Positions 61,843 to 64,000 of a stretch of 64,000 bases of DNA are shown here, piece after piece. A program made the position numbers and the translations under genes. Every line of letters begins with the position of its first letter. Within the stretch, counting starts at the first letter, position 1. Origin of the DNA: Chryseobacterium lathyri (GTDB lineage Bacteria; Bacteroidota; Bacteroidia; Flavobacteriales; Weeksellaceae); NCBI RefSeq assembly GCF_030812195.1, contig NZ_JAUSSF010000003.1:806001-870000 (forward strand), read 5' to 3'. Below the pieces are notes generated by a model that was not told the origin of the DNA, made no database searches, and saw only the letters and a program-made list of their open reading frames with translations.

Positions 61843-62925
61843 TTAAAAAAATTTGTCTGCCAACCGCTTCGTTTCTTTTATATAGAACCAGGAATCTTTT
61901 CCGTAATCTTCATATTTGAAATCTCCTGCCTTTTTAGGAATGGCGGGCTCTATCTGTGTTCCTTCATGCCATTCATTGAAAGAAGTGATTCTGATAAAAT
62001 CCGGATTTACTTTTGCAGCTGCATCAAACATTCTTTCATAATATTTTCCGTTTTCTCTGCTTTTAAAATTGGCTTCATTCCAAGGTCTTATTCTGGTATC
62101 GGAATAACCTGGGCCTACGCACGGAATAAAAATAAGGTTCCTGTCTTTTGCGTATTTCGAAAGATAATTCCAATTGGAAGTTGTGCTTCCGAAAACAAAA
62201 CCATCGCTGGCAAAATAGGTATAAAAGCCATCAAAACCAGATTTTACAAAAAATTCCGAATGTTCTTTTTCAACCCATAATCCTATGTAAACTCCGTCTA
62301 ACTCTGTTTTCCGAACCGTTTTTTCTCCATTTTCAGAAAGAAGCTCAGACCATTCTGACGGTGAAATTTTATAACTGTCATAAACATAGTACAGCGGCTT
62401 ACCATCAATTTTATAAAAAGCATGATGTAGCGAATAGGCCTTCACCAAATAGGAAATCTGCTCTCTAAGCTCAGTTATATTTTTATAAAACGGTTCTATG
62501 TGAAAAGCAACCTTTAAATGAAATTGGTCAGCTATATCCAGATATTGGGCAATACTCTTATCTACAAATGAATCTTTTCCCAGCCAGCTTAAAACAACCA
62601 CTCCAATACCGGATTTCCGGATCATTTCCATATGCTTTTTAATGATCGCAGGATCATTCGAGCTGTAATTTCCCAAAGCGGGATAAAAATTAGCACCAAT
62701 ATCATCTGCGCCTTTGTAGTTTCCTAAATTGTTCCATTTTGGATTGCTCCAGTGAGGTAAGATATCATGATTCCAATGATCATATTTCCCGTCAACCTCA
62801 GGGTTTCCGTACCATCCATAATAGAAGATCTGGACCTTATCCCGGGATTTGCTCTTTTGAGCAAAACTTTTCGGTGAAATGCAGATCAATAAAATTAATA
62901 CCAGAAAGCTTTTAAACAAATTCAT
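61843..62925 (-). CDS. glycoside hydrolase family 99-like protein
   Basis: The protein has 360 residues with signal peptide MNLFKSFLVLILLICISPKSFA. The family includes endo-alpha-1,2-mannosidase and mannanase. The N-terminal YYGWYGNPEVDGKYDHWNH and the C-terminal ITSFNEWHEGTQIEPA match, the latter with the two catalytic Glu three residues apart (NE-WHE). The middle fold has WLGKDSFVDKS, FHIEPFYKN and KPLYYVYD. The likely substrate is an alpha-mannose-containing glycan outside the cell; specificity is not certain. It is single, between comEC and lpxB. Confidence 0.85.
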   Translation of the reverse strand: MNLFKSFLVLILLICISPKSFAQKSKSRDKVQIFYYGWYGNPEVDGKYDHWNHDILPHWSNPKWNNLGNYKGADDIGANFYPALGNYSSNDPAIIKKHMEMIRKSGIGVVVLSWLGKDSFVDKSIAQYLDIADQFHLKVAFHIEPFYKNITELREQISYLVKAYSLHHAFYKIDGKPLYYVYDSYKISPSEWSELLSENGEKTVRKTELDGVYIGLWVEKEHSEFFVKSGFDGFYTYFASDGFVFGSTTSNWNYLSKYAKDRNLIFIPCVGPGYSDTRIRPWNEANFKSRENGKYYERMFDAAAKVNPDFIRITSFNEWHEGTQIEPAIPKKAGDFKYEDYGKDSWFYIKETKRLADKFF

Positions 62926-63001
62926 TTGATAAAAATTAAAAATCTATAAATTATTCAGGATATGGATGGCCTTAAAAACTAAGATCATTCCGAAAGAGTA
63001 A

Positions 63002-64000
63002 TTAAATACTTAAAATTACCTCAGCCGCTTTTTCACTGGCCCCTTTTCCGCCGAGCTTTTCTCTTAAAAGGCTATAATCTGCCAAAACCTGATTTCTTTT
63101 TTCCCCTTCTATCACTTTATTGAGCTCTTTCACAAGGTTTTTGGTATTCAGATCGGTCTGGATCAACTCCTTCACAACTTCTCTGTCCATGATCAGATTG
63201 ACCAGAGAAATATATTTAATGTTTTTAACAAGTCTTTTTGCAATGGCATAAGAGATTTTGCTTCCTCGGTAGCAGACAACTTCCGGAACATTAAGCAAAG
63301 CCGTTTCCAGTGTTGCTGTTCCCGAAGTTACTAAAGCTGCTTTTGAGCACCTCAGCAGATCATATGTTCTGTTGGAAACAAAATGGACGTTGTCATCCAC
63401 ATATTTTTGATAGAATTCTTTCGGAAGGCTTGGTGCACCGGCAATGACAAACTGGTAATTTTTAAAATATGGTCTCACTGAAAGCATAATTTCAAGCATC
63501 TTTTCCACTTCCTGCTTTCTGGAACCGGGAAGAAGCGCTATGATTTCTTTTTCATTAAGACCGTTTTCTTTTTTAAATTCTTCAACATTGATATCATTCA
63601 ATCCGGCTATTGCATCAAGAAGCGGATGCCCTACAAAATGAGAATGAACACCATGCCCTTTATAAAAATCCTCTTCAAAAGGAAGAATGACCATCATTTC
63701 ATCTACATATTTTTTAATGATCTCTACCCTGCCTTCTTTCCAGGCCCAGAGCTGTGGAGAAATATAATAGACCACTTTTATCCCGAGCTCCTTCGCAAAC
63801 TTTGCAATTCTTAAATTAAATCCGGGATAATCAACCAGAATAAGAATATCGGGTTTGTTTTTTCTGATATCCTCCTTGCAGAATTTGATATTGTTGAGGA
63901 TGGTCCTTAAATTCATAGCGACTTCCAGAAAACCCATAAATGCCAGATCACGGTAGTGTTTTACCAATGTTCCTCCCTGTGCTTTCATAAGATCGCCGCC
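63002..64000 (-). CDS. lpxB: lipid-A-disaccharide synthase (N-terminus beyond window)
   Basis: About 332 visible residues; the reading frame is open to the edge (GGDLMKAQGGTLVKHYRDLAFMG) and the true start lies beyond. LpxB joins UDP-2,3-diacylglucosamine and lipid X in lipid A synthesis. Signatures are ILVDYPGFNLRIAKFAK, YYISPQLWAWKEGRV, VGHPLLD and LLPGSRKQEVEKMLEI; the GTATLETAL stretch follows. About 35-40 N-terminal residues are missing. Confidence 0.95.
   Translation of the reverse strand, partial: GGDLMKAQGGTLVKHYRDLAFMGFLEVAMNLRTILNNIKFCKEDIRKNKPDILILVDYPGFNLRIAKFAKELGIKVVYYISPQLWAWKEGRVEIIKKYVDEMMVILPFEEDFYKGHGVHSHFVGHPLLDAIAGLNDINVEEFKKENGLNEKEIIALLPGSRKQEVEKMLEIMLSVRPYFKNYQFVIAGAPSLPKEFYQKYVDDNVHFVSNRTYDLLRCSKAALVTSGTATLETALLNVPEVVCYRGSKISYAIAKRLVKNIKYISLVNLIMDREVVKELIQTDLNTKNLVKELNKVIEGEKRNQVLADYSLLREKLGGKGASEKAAEVILSI

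Overview
The window looks like chromosome of a Flavobacteriia member, most likely Chryseobacterium or a close relative. The evidence is the AT-rich DNA, promoters of the Bacteroidota type (TAnnTTTG about 20 bases after TTG), several secreted proteins ending in type IX secretion (T9SS) sorting domains, signal-peptide proteins whose mature part starts QVGINT, and familiar flavobacterial blocks (rpsU-xerC-hpf-tRNAs-tuf-tRNA-Trp-secE-nusG; acpP-fabF-rnc-IPExxxVDY-pyk; rlmD-DUF6452-DUF6048). The species assignment is inference.

Layout. 1-4.3 kb (minus): the 3'-truncated gene of a large T9SS protein with thrombospondin type 3 repeats, a QVGINT surface protein with YadA-head-like repeats, a decayed copy of the start of that gene, and an unknown small gene. 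4.4-12.8 kb (minus): the translation block rplL-rplJ-rplA-rplK, then nusG-secE-tRNA-Trp-tuf. It is interrupted by a frameshifted BspA-like T9SS gene and an acyltransferase gene. rpoB/rpoC do not follow rplL. 13.2-21.1 kb (minus): a three-part heavy-metal RND efflux system and its likely two-component regulator. 21.2-23.7 kb (minus): seven tRNA genes, six of them a tandem duplication of Thr-Tyr-Gly, then hpf, xerC and rpsU. tmRNA is at 24.0 kb on the plus strand. 24.4-27.9 kb (minus): a TPR/LuxR-type regulator, a small membrane protein and a second QVGINT protein.

28.5-32.7 kb (plus): acpP-fabF-rnc-IPExxxVDY-pyk (fatty acid synthesis, RNA processing, glycolysis). 32.8-39.9 kb (minus): an aldehyde dehydrogenase, formimidoylglutamase (hutG), a BCCT transporter, a DUF695 protein and imidazolonepropionase (hutI). 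These are two steps of histidine breakdown without hutH or hutU nearby. A stand-alone four-helix-bundle (S23-like) gene with degenerate repeats on both sides follows at 39.9-40.4 kb. 40.5-43.7 kb (plus): ruvB, a PaiB-like protein, a metallo-beta-lactamase-fold hydrolase and coaE.

43.8-51.4 kb (minus): two very large T9SS cargo proteins with fibronectin type III and GEVED modules; one is a reprolysin-like metalloprotease. 51.6-55.9 kb (minus): DUF6048, DUF6452, rlmD and a thioredoxin-fold lipoprotein that lacks the CXXC active site. 56.1-59.6 kb (minus): succinate dehydrogenase sdhC-sdhA-sdhB. 59.8-64 kb (minus): ComEC, a GH99-like glycosidase and lpxB, which is cut by the window edge.

The most interesting points are: (i) the old tRNA-tuf-secE-nusG-rpl block has been split twice and its usual rpoBC end is missing; (ii) a decayed paralogue sits beside a QVGINT gene; (iii) the BspA-like gene has a one-base frameshift exactly in its signal peptide; (iv) the four-helix-bundle gene lies between degenerate inverted repeats; (v) a candidate response-regulator binding site lies before the efflux operon. 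I saw no CRISPR array, prophage or complete insertion sequence.
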